NCBI GenBank assembly: GCA_963704505.1
Contig: OY969912.1
Coordinates: forward strand, 1,922,001-1,986,000
Length of the DNA stretch: 64,000 nucleotides
DNA from: VRUE01 sp963704505
GTDB taxonomy: Bacteria; Actinomycetota; Thermoleophilia; Solirubrobacterales; 70-9
Direction: 5' to 3'
The notes under the pieces were generated by a model, which saw only the letters and a program-made list of their open reading frames with translations, did no database searches and was not told where the DNA came from. Shown in pieces: positions 56,704 to 64,000 of this stretch. How positions within the stretch are numbered: position 1 is the first letter of the stretch; the number at the start of each line of letters is the position of its first letter. The translations under genes and the position numbers were made by a program.

Positions 56704-58208
56704 ATCAGCAGGACGAACAGGTTCTGACGATCTACGAGCGCTCGAAGGAGGGCCGCCGCGCCGCGGTCCTTCCCGACGCCGAAGTCCCCGAGCCGCCACT
56801 CGAGGAGCTGATCCCGTCGAATCTGCTGCGCGACGAGCCGCCGCGCCTGCCCGAGGTCGCCGAGCCCGAGATCGTCCGCCACTACAACCGGCTCTCGCGG
56901 CGCAACTTCGACCTCGACAGCGGCTTCTACCCGCTCGGCTCCTGCACGATGAAGCACAACCCGCGGCTCAACGAGCGGGTCGCGGCGCTGCCCGGGCACG
57001 CCCGCCTGCACCCTGCACAGGACCCGAAGCGCGCCCAGGGCGCGCTCGAGCTGATGTGGCTCCTGCAGGGGTCGTTGAGCGAGATCTGCGGCCTGCCACA
57101 CGTGAGCCTGCAGCCCTCGGCCGGCTCCCACGGCGAGCTCGCCGGACTGCTGCTGACCCGCGCCTACCACGCCGACCGCGGCGAAACCCGGACCAAGGTG
57201 CTGGCGCCCGACACCTCGCACGGGACGAACCCCGCCTCGGTGACCATGGCCGGCTTCGAGGTGGTCAAGGTCGCGACCAACGAGGACGGCGGGGTCGAGA
57301 TGGACGACCTGCGGGAGAAGATCGCCGCCGATCCCGACGACGTCGCCTGCCTGATGCTGACCAATCCGAACACGCTCGGCCTCTTCGACGAGAACATCGC
57401 CGAGATCGCCTCGCTGATCCACGAGGCCGGCGGCACCCTCTACTACGACGGCGCCAACCTCAACGCCGTGATGGGCCAGTCGCGGCCGGGCGACATGGGC
57501 TTCGACATCGTCCACGTCAACCTCCACAAGTCCTTCAGCCAGCCCCACGGCGGCGGTGGCCCCGGTGCCGGGCCGATCGCCGTCTCCGACCGGATCGAGC
57601 CCTTCCTGCCGCGACCGCAGGTGATCCGCCGCGAGAGCGATAACGGCGGCGGGCCGAGCTTCGACCTCGACTTCGACCGGCCCCGCTCGATCGGCCGCCT
57701 GCGCGGGTTCCAGGGCAACTTCGGTGTCTTCGTGCGCTCCTACGCCTACATCCTCAGCCTCGGGGCCGACGGCCTCGCCGAGGCCTCCGAGACCGCCGTC
57801 CTCAACGCGAACTACCTGAAGGCGCGCCTCGCCGAGGGCCGCGCCGGCGAGCGCCTGCCGGTCGCCTTCGACCGCCACTGCATGCACGAGTTCGTCCTCT
57901 CCGGCAAGCCGATGAAGAAGGAGCTCGGGATCGCCACCCTCGACCTCGCCAAGCGCCTTCTCGATTTCGGCTTCCACCCGCCGACCGTCTACTTCCCGCT
58001 CCTGGTCGAGGAGGCGCTGATGATCGAGCCGACCGAGACCGAGACCAAGGAGAGCCTCGACTCCTTCGCCGAGGCGATCGAGAAGATCCTCGCCGAGGCC
58101 GAGACCGACCCCGAGAAGGCCAGGCAGGCGCCCTACACGACCCCGGTGCGGCGCCTCGACGAGGTCAAGGCGACCCGCAGGCCCGTGGTGCGCCAGTCGT
58201 TCGAGTGA
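56700..58208 (+). CDS. gcvPB: Glycine dehydrogenase subunit 2 (PLP-binding)
   Basis: This is the C-terminal half of the P protein: it decarboxylates glycine on PLP and loads the lipoyl arm of GcvH. 502 residues. SRRNFDLDSGFYPLGSCTMKHNPRLNE opens, LQPSAGSHGELAGLL and DTSHGTNPASVTMAGFEVV follow, and the PLP-binding Lys is in VNLHKSFSQPHGGGGPGAGPI (about 277). GTG start overlapping gcvPA; its own stop overlaps the next gene (GTGA). Confidence 0.96.
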   Translation: MNQQDEQVLTIYERSKEGRRAAVLPDAEVPEPPLEELIPSNLLRDEPPRLPEVAEPEIVRHYNRLSRRNFDLDSGFYPLGSCTMKHNPRLNERVAALPGHARLHPAQDPKRAQGALELMWLLQGSLSEICGLPHVSLQPSAGSHGELAGLLLTRAYHADRGETRTKVLAPDTSHGTNPASVTMAGFEVVKVATNEDGGVEMDDLREKIAADPDDVACLMLTNPNTLGLFDENIAEIASLIHEAGGTLYYDGANLNAVMGQSRPGDMGFDIVHVNLHKSFSQPHGGGGPGAGPIAVSDRIEPFLPRPQVIRRESDNGGGPSFDLDFDRPRSIGRLRGFQGNFGVFVRSYAYILSLGADGLAEASETAVLNANYLKARLAEGRAGERLPVAFDRHCMHEFVLSGKPMKKELGIATLDLAKRLLDFGFHPPTVYFPLLVEEALMIEPTETETKESLDSFAEAIEKILAEAETDPEKARQAPYTTPVRRLDEVKATRRPVVRQSFE

Positions 58209-58795
58209 AGGCCGTCGTCGCGACGACCGCGGACCTGCCGGCGCTGTCGGAGACGATGGCCCTGGCCTTCTACGACGATCCCGTCTGGGGCTGGGCCTTT
58301 CCCGACCCGGAGCGGCGGCTCGAGCAGCACCGGGCGGTCTGGGGCCAACTCCTCGAGGAAGGGCTCGGGCGCGGTTCGGCCTGGATCGCCGAGGGCTGCG
58401 CCTCGGCGGCGCTCTGGGTCCCTCCCGGGGAGCCCGAGCTCTCGCCCGAGCGCGACGCGCGGGTCCACTCGATGATCGAGGAGATGCTGGGGGACTCGGC
58501 CGGGCGCGTGCTCGACACGATGGAGCGCTTCGACGCCTCCCACCCCGAAGGCGAGCCGCACCACTACCTCAGCCTGCTCGCAACCCATCCCGAGCACCGC
58601 GGCAACGGCCTGGGAATGGGCCTGCTCGCCGAGAACCTGCGGGCGATCGACGCCGAGGGCACCCCCGCTTTCCTCGAGTCGACCAACCCCGCCAACGATG
58701 CCCGCTACGAAGCCCAGGGCTTCCGCCGGATCGGCTCCTTCGAGCTCGGCGAAGACGGCCCCAGCGTCGCCCAGATGTGGCGCGACCCGCGCTGA
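58205..58795 (+). CDS. GNAT family N-acetyltransferase
   Basis: This 196-residue acetyl-CoA-dependent acetyltransferase begins VVATTADLPALSETMALAFYDDPVWGWAFPD, the usual opening for small-molecule GNATs. LSLLATHPEHRGNGLGMGLLAENLRAIDAEGTPAFLESTNPANDARYEAQGFRRIG holds the pyrophosphate-binding loop (HRGNGLG) and the C-terminal signature. The substrate is unknown. The GTG overlaps the gcvPB stop by four bases, so it is read with the glycine cleavage operon although no functional link is evident. The stop is 4 bp from the convergent LigD gene. Confidence 0.85.
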   Translation: MKAVVATTADLPALSETMALAFYDDPVWGWAFPDPERRLEQHRAVWGQLLEEGLGRGSAWIAEGCASAALWVPPGEPELSPERDARVHSMIEEMLGDSAGRVLDTMERFDASHPEGEPHHYLSLLATHPEHRGNGLGMGLLAENLRAIDAEGTPAFLESTNPANDARYEAQGFRRIGSFELGEDGPSVAQMWRDPR

Positions 58796-58799
58796 GCGC

Positions 58800-59714
58800 C
58801 TAAAGCTCGGGGAGCTGCTGTTCGAGCTCGAGCACGGGGGCGAAGAGGTCACCGTGCTTCTCGATCCGCCCGAGGACGTCGGCTGCTTCGAAAACCAGGT
58901 CCGCGGCCCGGCCGCTCTTCACGGTGCTCTCGACCTCGTCCCAGGTGATCGGGGTGGAGACCGTCGGTCGTTCGCGGGCCCGCATGCTGTAGACGGCGAC
59001 GGTCGTTTTGCTGCGGTGGTTCTGCGACCAGTCGACCATCACCTTGCCCTCGCGTTCGACCTTTTTCATTTTCGAGACGACCTCGTCCGGGGTCTGCTTT
59101 TCGAGCAGCTGGGCTATGGCTTTGGCTAGCGGTTTCGTCTCCTCGTAGGAGGTCTTGACGTTGAGCGGGACGTAGACCTGCATGCCCTTCGAGCCGGAGG
59201 TCTTGGGAAACGACTCGAGCCCGAAGTGGGCGAAGAGGTCGCGCAGCCGGACGGCGATCCGGCAGCAGTCGACCACGTCTGCGGGCGGGCCCGGGTCGAG
59301 GTCGAAGGCGAGCACAGTCGGCCGGTTCGGCGCCCGTGACTTGGAGAGCGAGGGGTGAAGCTCGATCGCCGCCAGTTGCGCCATCCAGATCAGCGTCGGC
59401 AGGCTGTCGCAGACACAGAAGTCGATGTCGCCGGCGTTGGGGCCGGCCCTGACCTTGGCGGTCTTGACCCATTTGGGCCGGTGTTTGGGGCAGCGCTTCT
59501 CGAAGAAGGCGGAGTCGAGGTCTTCGACGCCTTCGGGGAAGCGGCGCAGGGTGACGGCGCGGCCGTTGAGGTGGGGCACCATCGTCGGCCCGACCTTGGC
59601 GTAGTAGTCGACGACCTCGCCCTTGGTGAACTCCGCCTTCGGGTAGAGAATCTTGTCGAGGTTGGTGAGCTTCAGCTCACGCCCATCGACCTCGACCTGG
59701 CGGTCAGTGCCCAC
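58800..59714 (-). CDS. Stand-alone LigD-type DNA polymerase/primase (NHEJ)
   Basis: This 304-residue archaeo-eukaryotic primase of the LigD polymerase family begins VDGRELKLTNLDKILYPKAEFTKGEVVDYYAKVGP. It carries the catalytic Asp pair in LAFDLDPGPPADV, KTSGSKGMQVYVPLN, and the third metal residue in VMVDWSQNHRSKTTVAVYSMRARE. It fills and elongates ends at double-strand breaks with Ku. The ATP-dependent ligase and nuclease domains found in mycobacterial LigD are absent, so this is the polymerase alone. The gene lies 6 bp after ku on the same strand. Confidence 0.9.
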   Translation of the reverse strand: MGTDRQVEVDGRELKLTNLDKILYPKAEFTKGEVVDYYAKVGPTMVPHLNGRAVTLRRFPEGVEDLDSAFFEKRCPKHRPKWVKTAKVRAGPNAGDIDFCVCDSLPTLIWMAQLAAIELHPSLSKSRAPNRPTVLAFDLDPGPPADVVDCCRIAVRLRDLFAHFGLESFPKTSGSKGMQVYVPLNVKTSYEETKPLAKAIAQLLEKQTPDEVVSKMKKVEREGKVMVDWSQNHRSKTTVAVYSMRARERPTVSTPITWDEVESTVKSGRAADLVFEAADVLGRIEKHGDLFAPVLELEQQLPEL

Positions 59715-59720
59715 CGGACG

Positions 59721-60644
59721 CTACTTGGCGGATTTCGCTTTGGAGCGTTTTTTGGCGGCGGCCTTTTTCGGCGCTTTGCGGGGTTTTTTCGCTTTCGCCT
59801 TCGCTTTCGCCTTTGCCGGCGCTTTCTTCGCCTTGCTCGCAGACTTGGCCGGCTTGCCTTTCACCGCGGCGATGCTCTCCTCGAGCGCCGCCATCAGGTC
59901 CGGCGCCTTCGTAGCCTCGGGCTCGGACTCGGTCGAGGCGACGATCTCCTTGCCTTCGGCCTTGCGTTCGATCAGCGCCATCAGTTCCTCGCGGTACTCA
60001 TCGCGGTAGGCGCTCGGGTCGAACTCGCTGGTCAGCGACTCGATCAGCTTCTCCGCCATCTCGACCTCTTTTTTCGCCACCTTGGGCTTCTCGGCCGGCA
60101 GGACGTCGTCGAGCTCGGAGGCGGGGACAACTTCGTCGGCGAAGCGCATCGTGGTCAGGGTCAGCACGCCGCCCTCGGTGCGCAGGGCGGCCAGGTGCTC
60201 CTTGTTGCGGAAGACGAAGCGGGAGATCGCCACCTTGCCGGAGGCCTCCATCGCGCTCGCCAGCAGCGAATACGCTTTCTCGGCGCCGTCGGCGGGCCCC
60301 AGGTAATAGGGGCTGTCGAAGTAGATCGGGTCGATCTCGCCGAGGTCGACGAAGTCCTGGACTTCGATCGCCCGGGACTTCTTCGGGGCCATCGCGGCCA
60401 GCTCGTCCTTGCTGATCGGCACGTAGTTGCCCGAGGTGATCTCGAAGGCTTTCTGGATCTTCTCGTAGGGGACCTCCTCGTCGGTCCCTTCGGCGACGCG
60501 GCGATGCCGGATCCGGGCGCCGTCGGACTCGCGGATCTCCCGCAGGGAGATTCCCCGGCGCGCGGTCGCGCTGTAGAGCTTCACGGGCACGTTGAGGAGC
60601 CCGAAGCTGATCGATCCACTCCATATTGCTCTAGCCATCGGCAA
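59721..60644 (-). CDS. ku: Ku protein, non-homologous end joining
   Basis: This 307-residue homodimeric Ku ring threads onto DNA ends and recruits LigD. MARAIWSGSISFGLLNVPVKLYSATARRGISLREIRE is the conserved opening, then YVPISKDELAAMAPKKSRAIEVQDFVDLGEIDPIYFDSPYYLGP and LTLTTMRFADEVV. The last 60 residues are a long Lys/Ala/Pro tail (KAKKAPAKAKAKAKAKKPRKAPKKAAAKKRSKAKSAK), an extended DNA-binding tail as in some actinobacterial Ku. ATG at 60644 or two codons later. It precedes the LigD polymerase in one operon. Confidence 0.95.
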   Translation of the reverse strand: MPMARAIWSGSISFGLLNVPVKLYSATARRGISLREIRESDGARIRHRRVAEGTDEEVPYEKIQKAFEITSGNYVPISKDELAAMAPKKSRAIEVQDFVDLGEIDPIYFDSPYYLGPADGAEKAYSLLASAMEASGKVAISRFVFRNKEHLAALRTEGGVLTLTTMRFADEVVPASELDDVLPAEKPKVAKKEVEMAEKLIESLTSEFDPSAYRDEYREELMALIERKAEGKEIVASTESEPEATKAPDLMAALEESIAAVKGKPAKSASKAKKAPAKAKAKAKAKKPRKAPKKAAAKKRSKAKSAK

Positions 60645-60751
60645 TCACGTACCCGATTGTTCCAGCCCCTCACCGGCCTGTCCTGCCGCCGCGGCCGGAC
60701 GGGTCGGTTCTTGCGTGGAGCCGGTCCCGGCCTGGCCGTAGACTCGCCCTC

Positions 60752-62365
60752 GTGTCCCGCCAGCAGCGCCTGACACTGATCGCGACGATCCTCGGCTCGA
60801 CCGTCGTCTTCCTCGACGGCACCGTCGTCAACGTCGCCCTGCCGGCGATCAGCGACGGCCTCGACGTCGGCCTCGCCGGCCAGCAGTGGGTCGTCGAGGC
60901 CTACACGCTGGCGCTGGTCTCGCTGCTCTTGGTCGGCGGCAGCCTCGGCGACCAGTTCGGCCGCCGCCGCATCTTCGTCATGGGCCTGATCTCCTTCGGC
61001 GTCACCTCGGCGCTCTGCGCGATCGCCCCGACCTCCGAGATCCTGATCGGCGCCCGCGGCCTGCAGGGGATCGCCGGTGCCCTGCTGGTTCCGGGCTCGC
61101 TGGCGATCGTCGCCGCCACCTTCTCGGGGGAGGCGCGCGGCAAAGCGGTGGGCACCTGGACGGCTTGGACCGGGATCGCCACCGTGCTCGGGCCGGCCGG
61201 CGGCGGCGCCCTGATCAGCCTGGTCTCCTGGCGGGCGATCTTCTGGGTCAACATCCCGCTGATCGCCGCGACCGTGGTGCTGACCCTGAAAGCGGTCGAG
61301 GAGAGCCGCGACGAGGACGCCTTCCTCGACATCGACTACCTCGGCATCCTGCTCTCCGCCGTCGGCCTCGGCGGCCCCACCTTCGCCCTGATCGAGCAGC
61401 CGGCGAACGGCTGGAGCAGTCCGGTGGTCTGGCTGCCGATGCTCATCGGGATCGTCAGCTTCGGCCTCTTCATCGTCCGCGAGGCCTACGCCCGGCACCC
61501 GCTTCTGCCGCTCGGGCTGTTCCGCATCCGCAACTTCTCGATCGCCAACCTGACCACCCTTTCCGCCTATGCGGGCCTGATCGGCGGGCTCTTCTTCGTC
61601 GGCCTGTTCCTCCAGCAGGTCGCCGGCTACACGCCGCTCGAGGCCGGCCTGGCGACCACCCCGATCTCGGTGATCATGTTCATCCTCTCGCCGCGCTTCG
61701 GCAAGGTCGCCTCCGGTACCGGCCCCCGCCTGCCGATGACCGCCGGCCCGATCGTCGGCGGCATCGGCCTGCTCCTGTTGCTGCGGATCGGCTCGGACCC
61801 CAATTACGTCACCGACGTCCTACCCGGCCTGCTGATCTTCGGCGTCGGCCTCTCGGCGACGGTCGCGCCGCTCACCGCGACCGTCCTCGACTCCGTCGAC
61901 GAACACCACGTCGGGATCGCCTCTGGCGTCAACAACGGCGTCTCGAGGGTCGCCGGGCTGCTCGCGATCGCGATCCTCGGCGCCGTGATCTCCGCCCACT
62001 TCGGCAGCGCCCTCGACGACGAGCTCGGATCGGCGCCGCTCTCCAACCAGGCGGTCGGCAAGGTCGCCGACGCCAAGGAAAAGCCGCTGGCGGTCCCGGC
62101 GACCGGTGATCTCGCCGCCGACGAGGCCGACCGGATCGTCGCCGCCGCCGACGACGCTTCGACCTCCTCCTTCCACCTCGGCATCGGGATCGCCGGGGTG
62201 CTGATGATCCTCGGCGGCATCGTCGCCGGCTTCGGGATCGAGAACCCGAAACGGCGGGTCGGGGCCGTCGCCAGCAGGGGCACCGCCCAGGCCGGCGAGT
62301 GCGGTCATTCCACCGATTGCGACAAGGGCGACACCGACGCGGCGCTCGAGCCGGGACGCGCATAG
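60752..62365 (+). CDS. DHA2-family MFS drug efflux transporter (EmrB/QacA type)
   Basis: This 537-residue proton-coupled exporter has about 14 hydrophobic helices. The opening LIATILGSTVVFLDGTVVNVALPAI is the DHA2 motif D1 region, LLVGGSLGDQFGRRRIFVMGL is motif A of the MFS, and WRAIFWVNIPL follows. The last cytoplasmic loop is long and polar (KEKPLAVPATGDLAADEADRI) and the C-terminal tail is short. The substrate is unknown, typically cationic drugs or metabolites. GTG start at 60752; divergent from ku by 107 bp. Confidence 0.9.
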   Translation: MSRQQRLTLIATILGSTVVFLDGTVVNVALPAISDGLDVGLAGQQWVVEAYTLALVSLLLVGGSLGDQFGRRRIFVMGLISFGVTSALCAIAPTSEILIGARGLQGIAGALLVPGSLAIVAATFSGEARGKAVGTWTAWTGIATVLGPAGGGALISLVSWRAIFWVNIPLIAATVVLTLKAVEESRDEDAFLDIDYLGILLSAVGLGGPTFALIEQPANGWSSPVVWLPMLIGIVSFGLFIVREAYARHPLLPLGLFRIRNFSIANLTTLSAYAGLIGGLFFVGLFLQQVAGYTPLEAGLATTPISVIMFILSPRFGKVASGTGPRLPMTAGPIVGGIGLLLLLRIGSDPNYVTDVLPGLLIFGVGLSATVAPLTATVLDSVDEHHVGIASGVNNGVSRVAGLLAIAILGAVISAHFGSALDDELGSAPLSNQAVGKVADAKEKPLAVPATGDLAADEADRIVAAADDASTSSFHLGIGIAGVLMILGGIVAGFGIENPKRRVGAVASRGTAQAGECGHSTDCDKGDTDAALEPGRA

Positions 62366-62375
62366 GGTTCTCAGG

Positions 62376-63362
62376 GTGATCATCTTTTCCGGAATCCAGC
62401 CGACCGGGCGCAAGCACCTCGGCAACTACATCGGGGCGATTCAGCAATACGTGGAGGGCCAGGACCGGGGCGACCCGGCGATCTTCTGCATCGTCGACCT
62501 GCACGCGATCTCGGTCCCCTATGACCCGGCCGAGCTGCGCCAGCGGGTCCACGACACGACCGCGATCCTGCTCGCCGCCGGGCTCGACCCGAGCCGCTGC
62601 ATCCTCTTCCGCCAGTCCGATGTGCAAGAGCACACCGAGCTGACCTGGCTGCTCTCGGCGGTCACCTCCCACGGTGACCTCAACCGGATGACGCAGTTCA
62701 AGGAAAAGTCGGCGAAACAGAGGGAGCTGGTCTCCTCGGCGCTCTTCTACTACCCGGTCCTGCAAGCCGCCGACGTGCTCGCCTATAAGACCGACGAGGT
62801 TCCGGTCGGCGAGGACCAGCGCCAGCACATCGAGCTGACCCGGGAGGTCGCGCGCCGCTTCAACGAGCGCTTCGGCGAGACGCTGGTCGAGCCCGAGCTG
62901 CGGGTCCCCGGGGTCGGCGCGCGGATCATGGACCTCCAGGAAGCCGGTAACAAGATGTCCACCACGGGGTCCAGCGACGCGGGCACGGTCTTCGTCCTCG
63001 ACGAGCCCGACGCGATCCGCAAGAAGCTGGGTAGCGCCGTCACCGACTCCGGTCGCGAGGTGCGCCGCGGCGAGGACAAGGCCGGGATAACGAACCTGAT
63101 CGACATCCTCGCCGTCGCCCGCGGGGCGACCCCGGAGGCGATCGAGGCCGAGTTCGAGGGTGCCGGCTACGGCGATTTCAAGAAGGCCGTGGCGGAGGGC
63201 GTGGTCGAGCTGCTGGCACCGGTGCAGGAGCGCTACGCGGAGTTGCGCCCCGACCAGGCCGCGCTCGAGGGGACGCTCGCCGAGGGTGCCGAGAAGGCGC
63301 GCGCGATCGCCGCCGGCACGGTCGCCGAGGTGCGCGAGCGGATGGGGTTCGGCGGCGGCTAG
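62376..63362 (+). CDS. trpS: Tryptophanyl-tRNA synthetase
   Basis: This 328-residue class I synthetase charges tRNA-Trp. FSGIQPTGRKHLGNYIGAIQQYV is the HIGH-type motif (KHLGNY), LVSSALFYYPVLQAADVLAY and GEDQRQHIELTREVARRFNERFGE are the Trp pocket and ATP blocks. The second signature is KMSTT (AGNKMSTTGSSDAGTVFVLDEPDAIRKKL) instead of the KMSKS found in most; KMSTT-type variants are known in TrpS of high-GC bacteria. Complete length. GTG start, 10 bp after the MFS gene. Confidence 0.95.
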   Translation: MIIFSGIQPTGRKHLGNYIGAIQQYVEGQDRGDPAIFCIVDLHAISVPYDPAELRQRVHDTTAILLAAGLDPSRCILFRQSDVQEHTELTWLLSAVTSHGDLNRMTQFKEKSAKQRELVSSALFYYPVLQAADVLAYKTDEVPVGEDQRQHIELTREVARRFNERFGETLVEPELRVPGVGARIMDLQEAGNKMSTTGSSDAGTVFVLDEPDAIRKKLGSAVTDSGREVRRGEDKAGITNLIDILAVARGATPEAIEAEFEGAGYGDFKKAVAEGVVELLAPVQERYAELRPDQAALEGTLAEGAEKARAIAAGTVAEVRERMGFGGG

Positions 63363-63395
63363 GCCGCTGTCTTTCCCTGCCGTTACGGTTGGTCG

Positions 63396-64000
63396 ATGCC
63401 CGTCGCTGAGCTGGACCTCGAGCTCGACGTCTTCGCAGGCCCCTTCGACCTGTTGCTGGCCGTCGTCCTGCGCGAAGAGGTGGACCTTTTGGAGGTCGAG
63501 CTCGGCGAGGTCGTGGTCGCCTACATCGAGTACCTCGAGGCGCAGGGAGAGCTGGAGCTCGAGGTGGCCACCGAGTTCCTCGTCCTGATCGCCTCGTTGC
63601 TGGAGCTCAAGTCCCGCCTGATCCTGCCCCGCGAGGAGGACGGGCTCGACGAGCTGAAGCCCGAGGAGGCGATCGAGGAGCTGCTCGCGCGGCTGCTCGA
63701 GTACCGGCGCTACGCCGCCGCGTCGAAGGTTCTCGTCGATCGCTTCGAGTCCGAGCGGGGCTACCTCTACCGCTCGGCGCCGCTGCCGACCGAGCTGCGC
63801 CGGGTCGCCGTCGACGCCGCGACCGCCGCCTATGACCCGGAGCGGCTCGGCACCGCGCTGGGCGACCTGCTCTCCGAGCCGCCGACCGTCGACATCAGCC
63901 ACATCCGCCCGACCGTCTCGCTGGAAAAGCGGCTCGCCGCGCTGCGCCGGGCGCTGCGCTCCGGTGGCGGCAGCGTCGACTTCGACGAGCAGTTCGGCGG
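63396..64000 (+). CDS. scpA: Segregation and condensation protein A, kleisin (3' end outside window)
   Basis: From ATG 63396 the frame reads LDLELDVFAGPFDLLLAVVLREEVDLLEVELGEVVVAYIEYLE, the conserved N-terminus of ScpA, then VATEFLVLIASLLELKSRLILPREE and EELLARLLEYRRYAAASKVL. ScpA bridges the SMC dimer heads with ScpB in chromosome condensation. 201 residues are visible and the remainder lies past the right edge; scpB would be expected next. It starts 33 bp after trpS. Confidence 0.95.
   Translation, partial: MPVAELDLELDVFAGPFDLLLAVVLREEVDLLEVELGEVVVAYIEYLEAQGELELEVATEFLVLIASLLELKSRLILPREEDGLDELKPEEAIEELLARLLEYRRYAAASKVLVDRFESERGYLYRSAPLPTELRRVAVDAATAAYDPERLGTALGDLLSEPPTVDISHIRPTVSLEKRLAALRRALRSGGGSVDFDEQFG

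Overview
The window is high-GC DNA (roughly 70%) with many GTG starts, ATGA/GTGA start-stop overlaps and dense coding on both strands. This suggests a high-GC actinobacterium. The class Thermoleophilia (Solirubrobacterales) fits best, judging by several secreted protein types (the 'RINGSSIRVRSLPGNRLK' repeat protein, the large secreted repeat protein, the IPT-PASTA protein), the FtsZ tail and an FtsQ with no visible POTRA domain. This placement is inferred from family resemblance; no search was run.

Layout. 1-21.5 kb is ordinary housekeeping and accessory sequence: a metallophosphoesterase (cut at the left edge), a hydrolase, tRNA-Leu(CAG) and tRNA-Glu(CTC), a flavoprotein, a DEAD-box helicase, PhoD, glucose-6-phosphate dehydrogenase, a SRPBCC protein, a 2-hydroxyacid dehydrogenase, and a cluster of secreted or membrane proteins that includes a 996-residue protein with four internal repeats. 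22.3-28.6 kb is the most striking block. A textbook cobalamin riboswitch heads a tightly packed operon: two exported DUF4430 (transcobalamin beta-domain-like) proteins, EcfT, a fused double EcfA ATPase, and an ECF S-component fused to an extracellular prenyltransferase/terpene-cyclase-like alpha/alpha toroid. Eukaryotic intrinsic factor and transcobalamin are built from a toroid plus a beta-domain, so I read this as a bacterial B12 uptake system carrying the same two modules. 28.6-32.9 kb has a nitroreductase, GlpD and a Rho-like protein with no P-loop. 32.9-37.6 kb is a two-component pair coupled to a partial Tad/Flp secretion locus (CpaB-like, TadA, TadB, TadC) with no pilin in view.

38.6-53.6 kb is the dcw (division and cell wall) cluster: MraZ boxes, mraZ, rsmH, ftsL-like, ftsI, murE, mraY, murD, ftsW, murG, murC, murB, ftsQ, ftsZ. 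murF is missing from its usual place and is replaced by two tiny chained ORFs. A hemerythrin gene on the other strand splits the cluster. ftsZ has its own elaborate leader with a promoter, a palindrome over the -35 and three palindromes at exact 25-nt spacing.

53.6-58.2 kb is the glycine cleavage operon (gcvT-gcvH-gcvPA-gcvPB) behind a leader with mutually exclusive hairpins. Next come a GNAT acetyltransferase, a Ku plus stand-alone LigD-polymerase pair on the minus strand (non-homologous end joining), a DHA2-type efflux pump, trpS and the start of scpA, cut at the right edge.

No CRISPR array, insertion sequence, integrase, prophage gene or rRNA was seen.
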